The notes: generated by a model from the letters alone, not told the origin. Positions 25,510-34,668 are shown, numbered from the stretch's first letter. The stretch is 64,000 nucleotides of DNA from an uncultured Christensenella sp. (GCA_910586065.1 CAJUGI010000003.1:72478-136477); one strand, 5' to 3'. Made by a program: numbers and translations.

Positions 25510-26394
25510 ATGCACTTTACAGGCACGGTTTGGCGTCCGCCATACGAAGCGTGGTCGGCTCTTTTACAAGTTACGGCGGGTTGCACGCATCACGGGTGTA
25601 AATTCTGCACGCTATACGACGATATTCCGTTTAAATTCCGCATGTCACCCATGGAAGAAATCGAAGCCGACTTGAAAGAATTGTATCACTTTACCCCCGA
25701 CGTAACGAGAGTGTTTTTAGTCGGCGCAAACCCTTTTGTGCTTTCTTCGGGGAAGCTTCGGGATATTGCTTATATGGCAAAACAATATCTTAACCGACTG
25801 AAAACTATCGGCTGTTTCGCCAGAATTACCGATATTACCGCGAAAAGCGTCGAAGAATTAAAGCGGCTGCGCGCTTGCGGTTATAACGGTATTACCATCG
25901 GCGTGGAAACAGGCGACGACGAAGCGTTGAAATTTATGCGCAAGGGCTATACCTCCGCCGATATTTCGGAACAATGCCGCAAGCTCGACGAAGCGGGAAT
26001 CGAATATAACTTTTTCTACCTTACGGGAATTTACGGCAAAGGCAAAAGCAGGCAGGGCGTTGAGAATACGCTGAAAATTTTTAACGCGCTCAACCCGAAA
26101 ATCATCGGCGCGTCCATGCTTACTGTTTATCCCACGTCGGAACTATATACCGAGATACAAAACGGGAATTGGGTTGAAGAAAGCGAAACCGAAAAATACA
26201 ACGAGTTGAAAGCGCTGATAAACGGTTTGTCTGTTAAGACGCACTTTGCCGCTTTGGGCGCGTCGAACGCCGTTCAGTTACACGGCAATCTTCCGTCCGA
26301 AAAAGCGGAACTGATTTCGGTTATAGACGAGGTGATTAACCGCTTCGGCGAAACCGAATTAAAGCGGTACAGAAAAAATTTGAAACATCTTTAA
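25510..26394 (+). CDS. Radical SAM protein
   Basis: A 294-residue protein with the 4Fe-4S radical SAM motif CTHHGCKFCTL (C-x3... C-x2-C, about residues 29-40), MEEIEADLKEL, the GVETGDDEALKFMRKGYT block and a TIM-barrel-like remainder (FFYLTGIYGKGKSR). This resembles HemN/Elp3-type radical SAM enzymes of unknown substrate. The ATG at 25510 is used because AAAGGA is correctly spaced there; the GTG at 25501 is too close. It is divergent from the FAD oxidoreductase/HxlR operon and ends at its own terminator. Confidence 0.9.
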   Translation: MHFTGTVWRPPYEAWSALLQVTAGCTHHGCKFCTLYDDIPFKFRMSPMEEIEADLKELYHFTPDVTRVFLVGANPFVLSSGKLRDIAYMAKQYLNRLKTIGCFARITDITAKSVEELKRLRACGYNGITIGVETGDDEALKFMRKGYTSADISEQCRKLDEAGIEYNFFYLTGIYGKGKSRQGVENTLKIFNALNPKIIGASMLTVYPTSELYTEIQNGNWVEESETEKYNELKALINGLSVKTHFAALGASNAVQLHGNLPSEKAELISVIDEVINRFGETELKRYRKNLKHL

Positions 26395-26395
26395 A

Positions 26396-26422
26396 AAAAG
26401 CCGGAAAAAATTTCCGGCTTTT
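26396..26422 (+). terminator. Terminator of the radical SAM gene
   Basis: A perfect 12-bp stem (26396-26407 with 26411-26422), the right arm ending in TTTT. It overlaps the stop codon region. Confidence 0.85.
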
Positions 26423-26568
26423 CGTTCACTTTATTAAACAACTGTTATTTCAACTCTTTTTAATTAAACGGGGACACTTTAAGTATCTCCGCCTGAATGT
26501 GTGCGGGGATAAATTTCCGTACTTACGGCAATGAAACCATCAACCCTATCCGACCCGTTTTAACACAT

Positions 26569-26617
26569 AAAAAAAGTGAACAGTACACTTTTTTATTGCA
26601 AAAAATGTACTGTTCAC
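26569..26617 (-). terminator. Terminator of the GH43 gene
   Basis: A perfect 12-bp stem (26576-26587 with 26606-26617) followed by seven T on the minus strand. Confidence 0.9.
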
Positions 26618-26621
26618 AGGG

Positions 26622-28037
26622 TTAGGCAATTGTAAGCGATATAAAATTCAATTTGCCTTTGCCGCTATAAGTAAAGTACAGCGGTTTTACGCCGTTTTTC
26701 ACATTAAGCCTTGCGGAATATACCGTACGCGTTTTGCAGGGCTTTATATCGATTTTGGCAACGGTATTGACGCCGTCCGTAACCGTCATAACGCCGTTTG
26801 CATTGCCGCACACCTCCACGGAAATTTCAGCCGCGCCGTCAAATTCGAAATATTTAAAGCCCGCCGTTGCTCCGTCACCGAAGTTGGCAATATACTGGTC
26901 GGGGTTGTTATTTCTGTCCGCGCCGCTCTGCGTAAAGTACGGGTGGCAGCCCTTGGGGGCTTTGAACAGTCCGCCGTAGAAGCGGCAGCCCTTTTTTGAC
27001 CAAAGGTTGCAGGCTATACTTGCCTCGTATCTGCCTTTGCCTTCGAGCGGCTTGCCGTTAAGTCCGCAGCTTGTAACTTCAACCTGCTTTATGCTTCCGT
27101 CCGCCTCTATCTCAATTTCTTCCGCGCAGTCCTGCCTTGAATAGCAGTGCAGATTTGTCTGTCTGTGATAGAAAATATAATGCTTGCCGTTTACTTCCAG
27201 CATACCGCCGTGAGTATTGCCCGTATAGTTGCTTGCCGTCTTTACGTCCTTATGCTTTCCGAGGCCTATATCGCCTATGCTGACGATAGTACCGCCGAAT
27301 TTGAACGGTCCGTCGGGCTTATCGGATGTTGCATAGCACAGCTCGTGCCCTATTGTGGACGAATATACGAAATAGTACTTGTCGCCTATTTTGCGCATTG
27401 AGGACGCTTCGAAAAAGCCGTGCTTGCCTATGCCCGCGCCGCTTATGGGCAACGTCTGCCTAGGTTTGCCGATAACGGTGAGCATATCCTTGGGGTCGAG
27501 CTCGACAACGGCTCCGCCCATAATTTTTTTCTTTGAAACGCCGAGCACGGGGAAGAACATTGCAGAGCCGTAGTACAGCCAGACCCTGCCGTTCTCGACG
27601 TATACTGCGGGGTCAAACGGAAGATACTGCTTTGAATAGGGATATAAATTAACCTCTCCGTGATATTTAAAGGGGCCTGCGGGGCTGTCCGATACGGCGC
27701 AACGTATTGCCCAGCTCTTTCTGGTTATCGAGGGGGCAAATGCGTAATAAATGTAATATCTGCCGTCGGGTGCAAGACACACGTCCGGCGCATACATGCT
27801 GCCCCGCCCCTTATAATTCGGGTCGTCGGACTTTTTCCATATAACGCCCTCGTACCGCCATTCCCTGAGGTTGTCGACGGGCGCCGACCACGTAATATAA
27901 TCGTTCATGCAGAACGTTTTGCCGTTAAATTTATCGTGCGAGCCGTAAACGTAAACTCTGTCGCCGAAAACGTGCGGCTCGCCGTCGGGAATATATTCGA
28001 AATTCGGCAAATAGGGGTTAAATATCTGCTTGCTCAT
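26622..28037 (-). CDS. Glycoside hydrolase family 43 protein
   Basis: A 471-residue protein without a signal peptide, so probably cytosolic. The N-terminal five-bladed propeller carries GH43 features: PDGEPHVFGDRVYVYGSHD (catalytic base Asp near residue 18), SMYAPDVCLAPDG (second Asp), and GFFEASSMRKIGDKYYFVYS (acid Glu). The C-terminal 130 residues look like a CBM6-type beta-sandwich (YFEFDGAAEISVEVCGNANGVMTV). It hydrolyses short xylan or arabinan side chains. The adjacent xylA-xylB-tkt genes suggest xylo-oligosaccharides. The promoter is not clear. Confidence 0.9.
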   Translation of the reverse strand: MSKQIFNPYLPNFEYIPDGEPHVFGDRVYVYGSHDKFNGKTFCMNDYITWSAPVDNLREWRYEGVIWKKSDDPNYKGRGSMYAPDVCLAPDGRYYIYYAFAPSITRKSWAIRCAVSDSPAGPFKYHGEVNLYPYSKQYLPFDPAVYVENGRVWLYYGSAMFFPVLGVSKKKIMGGAVVELDPKDMLTVIGKPRQTLPISGAGIGKHGFFEASSMRKIGDKYYFVYSSTIGHELCYATSDKPDGPFKFGGTIVSIGDIGLGKHKDVKTASNYTGNTHGGMLEVNGKHYIFYHRQTNLHCYSRQDCAEEIEIEADGSIKQVEVTSCGLNGKPLEGKGRYEASIACNLWSKKGCRFYGGLFKAPKGCHPYFTQSGADRNNNPDQYIANFGDGATAGFKYFEFDGAAEISVEVCGNANGVMTVTDGVNTVAKIDIKPCKTRTVYSARLNVKNGVKPLYFTYSGKGKLNFISLTIA

Positions 28038-28064
28038 TTTTCACCTCTTGTTTTATTATAGTTT

Positions 28065-28104
28065 AAAGGCGGGCGGAAACAAAACGTTTATTCCGCCCGC
28101 CTTT
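28065..28104 (-). terminator. Terminator of the GH3-lipoprotein operon
   Basis: A perfect 14-bp GC stem (28065-28078 with 28091-28104), running into TTTAAAC on the minus strand. The 28105-28231 gap shows nothing else except an orphan ribosome-site-like GGAAGGAG on the plus strand. Confidence 0.8.
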
Positions 28105-28231
28105 ATATTTTTTTGATATAAGCATTCTGCCCTACCCTTGCGAATGCCCCGCGCAAGCCGATATTAACCGACCCGCGCAGATGCATTCGTTATAAGGAAG
28201 GAGAAAAATGCGATGAGTAAATTTTCGACTA

Positions 28232-29902
28232 TTAATCTACACGCGTTGCGGTGTAGTCGTCGTGCAACTGCCATACGTGGAAGATACCGTCAAAGTTTGC
28301 ACCCGCGCCACCGCCTTCGGTACGCTCGCCGCTTGTAAGGGTAAGCACGCCGTTTTCGTCAATGGTATACTCGCAGACGAAGGTATCTCTTGTGCCGTGG
28401 TACCAGTACAGATAGGTAATGGTTGCGGTATTGTTTTCTTCGTCAATGGTGATGTAGCGCTTTTCCGTGCCCCATGCGTTGTCCTTCCAGTTAACTACAA
28501 CCTCGTTATCAAGACGTTCGTTGTTGGGAAGGTTTTCGTAATTTTCGTCCGTGGAGGGGATTTCGTATACCTTGTTGTGTTTGCTTATGGTGTTGTCATC
28601 CGTATTGAGGATAAAGCATACGTCAAGCGTCTTCCACACCTCGTCGGAGATGCTGCCGTCCGTGGGCTTGATGAAGTGATATACAAGACCGTTATGCTCG
28701 CTGGGATAGTCCTGCAACCATACGCCCTTATATTTGAGATTGTAAGCCGTGCCGTCGTAGGTGTATGTGCAATCCGTAGAGGTGGTCATATTAAGAGTGA
28801 CGTCCTTGCCGTTTATGGTGCCGGTGACCTCGATTGCAGACATCTCTACTTCATAGGTATCCGTACGGGCGCTATCGCCCTCGCCGAAGGTGACCTTGAC
28901 GGTTTTTGTACCGACGGTGCCCCAACCGGGGGTTTCGAACTTGCATCTGTTTATGTCAAGCTCTACAACGACGTCGTCGTCGCGCGTGGCGTTAACGACA
29001 AGACCGTTTTTGTCAAGCGCGTCGCTTACCTTGTAGCTTGTTACTGCGTTGGACGTGTCGACCGAGATAGACTTAACGCCCATTACATTAACCGTGTATT
29101 TTGTGGAAATATCGGTATTGACGTAGCTTACCGTTACCTCGCTTTCGCCCGCTTCCGCGCTGTTGAAGCCGCTGAATTTAACGCGGCACGAGGGCTGGGT
29201 GTAGGAATCCTTGTCAATCGTCATGCTTTTGCCGTTTTCTCTGTTTACGTTTACGACAAGTCCGTCATAGGACATGCTTTCACCGATTATACAGCCCCCG
29301 CTGATTGCCGAGGTTTCTACCGTTAAATCCTTAATAGGCGAATAGCGGTAGCCGACTATGGGCATAGCGCGATACGCCCAACCGGTGTTGTAGCTGAAAT
29401 TGGAGTTAAAGTCATAGACGCCGTTCTGGTCGTTGCAGACTACCTCGGGACCGGTATATGCTTCGTTGCCGTACGTGATTACGTGAAGGACGAGGCTTTC
29501 TTTATTTCTGTTGGTTATGTTGGTCCAATAGCCGTATACGTCGGTGCCGTTTTCGGCATTGTGTCCGTAAATCGTGCCGCGGAGAGAGCCGTCCTTATAG
29601 CAGTCCATATACATATAGGTACGGGAATAGTCGCCCTGATAGCCTTCCGCATAAGAGCCCTCGAACTGGTAATAAATGCCGTCTTCGTCGGTAAGCTTTG
29701 CCGCCCAATCGTCAATGCCCTTGTATTCGTCCCAGCCGAGCTCTGCATAGGGGTTGGTTTTTTCGGTATATCTTACCGAGTCGGTGGGGGTGGGGATTTC
29801 CTCCTTAGGGGGGTTGCCGTTTTTGCAGGCGGTTAAACCGCAGATAGCAGTTGTTACGCCGAGGACGAGAAGTCCGCCCGCCAATAAATAACGCTTGTTC
29901 AT
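28232..29902 (-). CDS. Surface lipoprotein with Big-type domains
   Basis: A 556-residue exported lipoprotein (lipobox LTAC, Cys about 26). Middle part: two bacterial Ig-like (Big_3-type) repeats, the second seen as YKVSDALDKNGLVVNATRDDD...GTVGTKTVKVTFGEG. The N- and C-terminal parts hold Trp/Tyr-rich blocks (DGSLRGTIYGHNAENGTDVYGYW) like sugar-binding surface proteins. No catalytic motif is seen. It is the last gene of the GH3 operon, and probably binds or presents the polysaccharide that GH3 attacks. Confidence 0.75.
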   Translation of the reverse strand: MNKRYLLAGGLLVLGVTTAICGLTACKNGNPPKEEIPTPTDSVRYTEKTNPYAELGWDEYKGIDDWAAKLTDEDGIYYQFEGSYAEGYQGDYSRTYMYMDCYKDGSLRGTIYGHNAENGTDVYGYWTNITNRNKESLVLHVITYGNEAYTGPEVVCNDQNGVYDFNSNFSYNTGWAYRAMPIVGYRYSPIKDLTVETSAISGGCIIGESMSYDGLVVNVNRENGKSMTIDKDSYTQPSCRVKFSGFNSAEAGESEVTVSYVNTDISTKYTVNVMGVKSISVDTSNAVTSYKVSDALDKNGLVVNATRDDDVVVELDINRCKFETPGWGTVGTKTVKVTFGEGDSARTDTYEVEMSAIEVTGTINGKDVTLNMTTSTDCTYTYDGTAYNLKYKGVWLQDYPSEHNGLVYHFIKPTDGSISDEVWKTLDVCFILNTDDNTISKHNKVYEIPSTDENYENLPNNERLDNEVVVNWKDNAWGTEKRYITIDEENNTATITYLYWYHGTRDTFVCEYTIDENGVLTLTSGERTEGGGAGANFDGIFHVWQLHDDYTATRVD

Positions 29903-29914
29903 ATTTACCGCTCC

Positions 29915-30340
29915 TTAAATCAAATATTTTCCGTCTTTGCTCTGCTCGAAGAAGCAACCGGTTATGCAAGCGGCAACAAGCAAAATGACTGCCACCGTAT
30001 AGAATATGCACATTCCGAAGTTACCGCCCTGATATGCAACGTTGTTGAAATGGTCTGCAACCGCCTGAGCGATTCTGTTGATTACCGCGCCTAATGCCGC
30101 GCCGTACAAAACCACTCCCGCAAGCCCCGCAAAGCGAACGGGGAAGAACGTTACGACTGCCTGTATGATTACGGGGAAAAGCAAGATGACGCCTATTATG
30201 TAGCCGTCGCCGACAGCTGCGGGCAATGCGGTTTTCCATGTAGCGAATACTACTATTGCAAATATCAGCGAAATAACCGAAGCGCCCGTACAAAGCCAGT
30301 AGCCCAAGCCTTTATTTTTGAATAATTCTTTGAAGTTCAT
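29915..30340 (-). CDS. Small four-helix membrane protein
   Basis: A 141-residue protein with four hydrophobic segments (about 16-36, 43-62, 66-86, 107-130). The N-terminal half (KGLGYWLCTGASVISLIFAIVVFATW) is typical of small membrane proteins that accompany GH3 enzymes in Clostridia. The role is unknown; it may help retain the enzyme at the membrane. It starts 2 bases after the GH3 stop with a GGAGG site. Confidence 0.75.
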   Translation of the reverse strand: MNFKELFKNKGLGYWLCTGASVISLIFAIVVFATWKTALPAAVGDGYIIGVILLFPVIIQAVVTFFPVRFAGLAGVVLYGAALGAVINRIAQAVADHFNNVAYQGGNFGMCIFYTVAVILLVAACITGCFFEQSKDGKYLI

Positions 30341-30342
30341 AG

Positions 30343-33303
30343 TTATTTTACCTCCTCTTCGGAATTACCGGAGGCAACTGCCGCCGTATCGTTTGCAACG
30401 GCTTGTTTTTTGCCGAGATAGGTCTTTAATGCAAACATAACTATTGCGCCCGCGGCAAGCACGCCCAAGGTTACGTCAACGGCGATTAGGGCGCTTTGCC
30501 ACCACATTTGTCCGTCCGAAACTACGGTGTCAGCGTCAACGCTGCCGCCCATAGACGAGTTTATCATTGCGAAGAATATGCGCTTGTTAGCTTCCTGCAA
30601 CGCCTTTAACAGATAGCCGTCGTCCGTGCTCTTTATAAGTTCTTCCATCTGACCGCTGCGCTGTCCGTCAAGACACCAGATGTTGGTGCCTGCCAAAAGC
30701 ATATCAGCAGTGCTGCCGTAATGGGTAGTTGTGGGCATCATAAGAGCGTCGTCTATGATAGAGCCCTCGTAGCCCCACTCGCCGCGCATAACGTTTTGCA
30801 TAAGAGGCGCGTGGCATGCAGCATACTGTAAGCCGATTCTGTTGTAGGAGGTCATGATGCCGAGCGATTTGCCCTTTGTAAGCGCGCCTTCGAAGGGTCT
30901 GAGATAAATTTCACGAATGGACTGCTCGTTAGCGAAGGTTGCAATACCCTGACGGTTTGTTTCCTGCTCGTTTAAGAAGCAGTGCTTGACGTTGCAGATT
31001 AAGCCCTTCTGACGCATTGCCAGAACTACGTTGGATACCGAGTAGTAGGAAAGCATGCTGTCCTCGGAGAAGTATTCCGACGCACGGCTGGAATAAGGAC
31101 TTCTTATAATGTTGCAGCCGGGAGCGTTGACCATTGCGGTGCCGCAGAACAGAGCTTCTTCCGCATATAAATCGCCGTGCTTTGCCTGCAATTCGTGGTC
31201 CCACGAAGCTGCAAGCGTAGGCAGTGTGGGATAGCCCGTTGCCGAGCGCTTGTCGCCGTACTTGAACTTGTTGAGCAAGCCCTCGGGGCCTTCGTCGATG
31301 GCGTTGGTGGGCTTATCGATAGTAGAAACGCCGCCTATACCTCTGTTATCGCCGATAGAAACGCAAAGGTCTTTAAGCGAAAGCTGGGAAACCAGCGCGT
31401 CCCATTTAGCGTCGTCGTAGGGCACGCCCTTCATATCCGCGAAGGAAATGGGCTCTTCAAGCTCTACATTGTATACGGTACCGTCGCCCTCCTTGTAGGA
31501 AGGAGCGTCCTCCGCCTTCTTATACTGACGCATATCGAGGCCGTCTCTTATTCTGTCGTTAACGGTTAACGTTTTAAGCTCGGTGGGGAAGGTGCCCTCC
31601 CAGTCGTTTCTCGTAAGATATGTAATCTTTTCGTTTTCGTTTGCCCAGTAGTTGAGGTCTGCGTCGGGGAATTGGTTTTTAACCTCGACATCCTCGTTGT
31701 ACAACGAATTTTTATAGGTAGCTCTGTCGATTTCGGTAAGCTTCGGGTCGTAGGTCTTTACGCAGTCCGCGCTTGCGGTGAACGCTTCGCCGTTGTGGTC
31801 TACAAGACCGGTTGCGCCCTTTGCGCCGAGAACGTGGTTGACCGCCTCGTGCGCGCCGTTGCCTATTGCAAAGTAATATGTGCCGGGCTCTAAAATGTAG
31901 CCGCCGTTGCCATACTTAGCGTCGTAGGAAGCCAAAAGGTATCTGTCGAACTTGACTTCAACGGTTTTGGTGCCGTTTGCGTCCACGTCGGCCTTGTTAT
32001 AGCCGAGCAGCTGTATTGCGGACTTTTCGATGCCGTTGGTCTTGTCGTAATCGGTATAGGGCAGCTGTGCGTAAAGCTGAACGCTTGCCTTGCCCGCCTT
32101 GTTGTTGGTGTTTTTAACGGTTACCTTAGCGGTGAAGCTGTCGGTTTTTGCGTCGTAGGTAACACTGTCAAGCTTCTGGGTGTATTCCGAATAGGAAAGA
32201 CCGAAGCCGAAGGGATAGCAAACCTCGTCCTGATACTTCCACTCGGTTGCGCCGCTTATTGCGCCCGTTGCGGATTTTGCGTTGCCCTTGTTGAGGATTG
32301 CGTCCTCGTATCTGGTTTCGTAATACTTGTAGCCTACGTAAATGCCTTCCTTGTAAACTACAAACTTGCCCGCCTTGTCATGTCCGCCAAGGTTGCCGGT
32401 CATATTGTAATCACCGAAGTTTACCGTTCCGGGAGCGCCCAAAGAGTTTGCCGCGAAGGTGAACGTGTTGTGGCCGGAGGGGTTAGCTTCGCCCTTAAGA
32501 ATGTTTACAAGACCGGGAAGTCCGTAATAGCCGGGGTTGCCGAACCAGATGCACGCGTCGATGTTATATTCGTCCAGCCAGCCGAGCTCCATGGGAAGAG
32601 GACCGTTCAAAAGAACGATTCTTTTGGTGAAGCCGCCGTCCTTAACCATTTGCAGCATATCCTGCTCGTTTTTATCAAGAGCCATAATGCCCTTGGTGGG
32701 GTCGGTGTTCTCGGTGCCGTAGCGGCCGAGCGTTATGATAGCCGCGTCCTTATAATTTACGAACGTGCCCTTTATTGCGTTGCTGTATTTGGACGCCGCA
32801 AGCTCGGTAACCTTTGTTACGTCGTGACCCTGCTTATTGGAGGCGTACAAATCGTAAAGTCTTTGGTTGATTTCGAAGCCGCCGTCCTTGAACGCCTTTT
32901 CCATATCCACAACGTACTGGTCGTTGGGAGCGGGACCGCCGGCGCCGCTTCTGTAAATGATATTTGCGCTGTGGCTGCCGAAAAGACTTACTTTACGTTC
33001 GCTTGCGTTGAGGGGGAGCGCATTGTTATCGTTTTTCAGAAGCACTGCGCCTTCCTCTAATTCCTGAACGCAAAGGTCGTAGGAGTCTTTTATAAGCTCT
33101 GCACAGCCCTCGTCGGTAAGATTGCCGTCCTCGTCAGCGTATGCGCTGCCTTTAAGCGCAAGTCCGCTCGAAGTAAGTCCGAGCACGCTGTTGATTAAGC
33201 CGGCATATGTATTGGCAAGAACGGTACAGCTTATCAATAACGCCAACAAAAACGTCATTACGCCGGACAATCCAAGCCAAAGCCTGCTTGTTTTCCTCTT
33301 CAT
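30343..33303 (-). CDS. GH3 beta-glycosidase with permuted domain order, membrane-anchored
   Basis: A 986-residue protein. It has an N-terminal membrane segment (about 10-30) and a C-terminal one (ALIAVDVTLGVLAAGAIVMFAL). The GH3 alpha/beta sandwich domain comes first (EEGAVLLKNDNNALPLN near residue 85, fibronectin-like linker near 400-480) and the TIM-barrel domain second (about 590-900), a permuted order known for some Firmicutes GH3 enzymes. In the barrel, KHCFLNEQETNR and the nucleophile strand GSIIDDALMMP are seen; the usual SDW is replaced by DDA. The ATG at 33303 fits AGGAGG. It heads the operon with the small membrane protein and the lipoprotein, and cleaves terminal sugars from oligosaccharides. 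Confidence 0.88.
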   Translation of the reverse strand: MKRKTSRLWLGLSGVMTFLLALLISCTVLANTYAGLINSVLGLTSSGLALKGSAYADEDGNLTDEGCAELIKDSYDLCVQELEEGAVLLKNDNNALPLNASERKVSLFGSHSANIIYRSGAGGPAPNDQYVVDMEKAFKDGGFEINQRLYDLYASNKQGHDVTKVTELAASKYSNAIKGTFVNYKDAAIITLGRYGTENTDPTKGIMALDKNEQDMLQMVKDGGFTKRIVLLNGPLPMELGWLDEYNIDACIWFGNPGYYGLPGLVNILKGEANPSGHNTFTFAANSLGAPGTVNFGDYNMTGNLGGHDKAGKFVVYKEGIYVGYKYYETRYEDAILNKGNAKSATGAISGATEWKYQDEVCYPFGFGLSYSEYTQKLDSVTYDAKTDSFTAKVTVKNTNNKAGKASVQLYAQLPYTDYDKTNGIEKSAIQLLGYNKADVDANGTKTVEVKFDRYLLASYDAKYGNGGYILEPGTYYFAIGNGAHEAVNHVLGAKGATGLVDHNGEAFTASADCVKTYDPKLTEIDRATYKNSLYNEDVEVKNQFPDADLNYWANENEKITYLTRNDWEGTFPTELKTLTVNDRIRDGLDMRQYKKAEDAPSYKEGDGTVYNVELEEPISFADMKGVPYDDAKWDALVSQLSLKDLCVSIGDNRGIGGVSTIDKPTNAIDEGPEGLLNKFKYGDKRSATGYPTLPTLAASWDHELQAKHGDLYAEEALFCGTAMVNAPGCNIIRSPYSSRASEYFSEDSMLSYYSVSNVVLAMRQKGLICNVKHCFLNEQETNRQGIATFANEQSIREIYLRPFEGALTKGKSLGIMTSYNRIGLQYAACHAPLMQNVMRGEWGYEGSIIDDALMMPTTTHYGSTADMLLAGTNIWCLDGQRSGQMEELIKSTDDGYLLKALQEANKRIFFAMINSSMGGSVDADTVVSDGQMWWQSALIAVDVTLGVLAAGAIVMFALKTYLGKKQAVANDTAAVASGNSEEEVK

Positions 33304-33312
33304 AATCAAAAT

Positions 33313-33414
33313 TTCCTCCTGATATATTTTCGGATAAAATCCCTTGTGGATTTATGTTAATCAATCAAAAAGCCCGTTTCAAGAAGAAAATTTTGATGTT
33401 ATGGCAAAAAGTTT
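33313..33414 (-). promoter_or_regulatory. GH3 promoter-leader block, inverted copy of 34568-34668
   Basis: Minus-strand -35 TTGAAA (33377-33382), 17-base spacer, -10 TAACAT (33354-33359), then a leader ending at AGGAGG. About 100 bases are nearly identical to the block ahead of the lipoprotein at 34679. The conserved part upstream of the -35 (CTTTTTGCCATAACATC) is a likely AraC-type activator site. Confidence 0.8.
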
Positions 33415-33516
33415 AGCTTTTACCGTTTTTATAAAAAAATGAAAGGCAGACACTATATTTTAAGGGAAATTATGTGTATGCCTTTCAAATCTTTTTATTT
33501 ATTGACAATTTTACCG

Positions 33517-34299
33517 CTATTCGCGGCGTTTTGCGCGGTATTCGGTAGGTGTTACGCCGTAATCGAGCTTAAATTGCTCGTTAAAGTTTCTTATGCTTTC
33601 GAACCCGCAGGCGTTGCTTATCTGCACCATTCCGTTATTTGTGGTGCGCAGTAATTCCGCCGCATTATCGACCCGAAATCTGTTTACGAACCTTGAAAAG
33701 CCGCATCCGAAATTTTTATTGAATATGTTGGACAAGTAGGTATAGTTATAGCCCATTTCCTTTGCAAGCTGCTTTAAGCTTATCGGCTTATCGTAATTCT
33801 GCTGTATATAATACAGTAATTTTATAATCAGCTCCTCGTCCTTGGCGGTTTCCACTTTTTTGACCATGGAATTGTACGCCCTGCCGCAAAAGCCGTACAA
33901 TATGGAATGGAGAATAAACTTATTGGTTTTGCGGTTTTTTAAGAGCTCTATCCCGCCATTATCGGTATAGTCGAACACTGCGTACACGCCGTTGCCCTTA
34001 TCCCACGAGCCGTTTTTTATTTCGTTATAAAAATCCGTAACATAGTCGGCTGAAAATACGCAAAGAAAGCTGCGCGAATACTTGTTTGTTGTGTACCCGT
34101 GCACATGGTTGGGCAATACGAGCATTGCCGTGCCCTGCTTTAAGGTAAAGGTGTTATGATAGACCGAGCACTCAAGCTCGCCTTCCAGCACCGTTATAAA
34201 TTCGTAGCTGTTGTGGACGTGGCTTACAAAGCAGAGGTTTTCGTCGTCCTGAGTATAGATATAGTTACTGTTGATTGACCGCTTTGTTTCAAAATACAT
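33517..34299 (-). CDS. AraC-family transcriptional regulator
   Basis: A 260-residue regulator. N-terminal cupin-like ligand domain (about 1-140: CFVSHVHNSYEFITVLEGELECSVYHNTFTLKQGTAMLVLPNHVHGY). C-terminal double HTH (about 165-260: KPISLKQLAKEMGYNYTYLSNIFNKNFGCGFSRFVNRFRVDNAAELL...ACGFESIRNFNEQFK). It sits between two inverted copies of one promoter block, so it most likely controls the GH3 operon on one side and the lipoprotein/xylose genes on the other, responding to a pentose or oligosaccharide. Confidence 0.93.
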   Translation of the reverse strand: MYFETKRSINSNYIYTQDDENLCFVSHVHNSYEFITVLEGELECSVYHNTFTLKQGTAMLVLPNHVHGYTTNKYSRSFLCVFSADYVTDFYNEIKNGSWDKGNGVYAVFDYTDNGGIELLKNRKTNKFILHSILYGFCGRAYNSMVKKVETAKDEELIIKLLYYIQQNYDKPISLKQLAKEMGYNYTYLSNIFNKNFGCGFSRFVNRFRVDNAAELLRTTNNGMVQISNACGFESIRNFNEQFKLDYGVTPTEYRAKRRE

Positions 34300-34340
34300 A
34301 AATTTTGCCCCGTAAACTTTTTAAAACAATTATTGTTTTT

Positions 34341-34382
34341 TATTGCTTGTGCTACAAGCAATAAAGGGGTGTACACCCCTTT
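34341..34382. promoter_or_regulatory. Two adjacent hairpins upstream of the AraC gene
   Basis: A 10-bp stem (34341-34350 with 34354-34363) abutting a perfect 20-base palindrome AAAGGGGTGTACACCCCTTT (34363-34382). The arrangement resembles that at 20109-20147 ahead of the CE12 gene. The remainder of the 34300-34567 gap is AT-rich promoter sequence. Confidence 0.45.
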
Positions 34383-34567
34383 GTGCGATATGCGGAATTT
34401 TTTTGCCGAACGTGAAAGCTCGAAGTTATTTTAACATATAAATTATTATCCGTCAATAGCAAATTTCTACTGTTTTGGTTGCTTTTAACATATTTATGTA
34501 AAGCTTTTTCAAACGAGAGTAAATTTTTTGTAATTAATCATCTTTTTTAGTGTTTTATTATAAAATC

Positions 34568-34668
34568 AAAACTTTTTGCCATAACATCAAAATTTTCTTC
34601 TTGAAACGAGCGGTCTGATTGATTAACATAAATCCACAAGGGATTTTATCCGCAAGTATATCAGGAGG
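34568..34668 (+). promoter_or_regulatory. Promoter-leader block of the lipoprotein gene, inverted copy of 33313-33414
   Basis: Plus-strand -35 TTGAAA (34601-34606), 17-base spacer, -10 TAACAT (34624-34629), leader with CCACAAGGGATTTTATCCG, and AGGAGG at 34663. It aligns base by base with the GH3 block on the other strand apart from a few changes in the promoter spacer and leader. Confidence 0.8.

Noticed and set aside
28190..28330. GGAAGGAG followed by ATG and a 41-codon plus-strand frame
   Set aside because: The ribosome-site-like word is good, but the short frame is Arg-rich and lies antisense to the lipoprotein gene.
28262..29326. Plus-strand ORF of 354 codons opposite the lipoprotein
   Set aside because: Antisense shadow with no ribosome site; the minus-strand gene has a signal peptide and Ig-like domains.
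32380..33060. Plus-strand ORF of 226 codons inside the GH3 gene
   Set aside because: Antisense shadow of the GH3 coding region.
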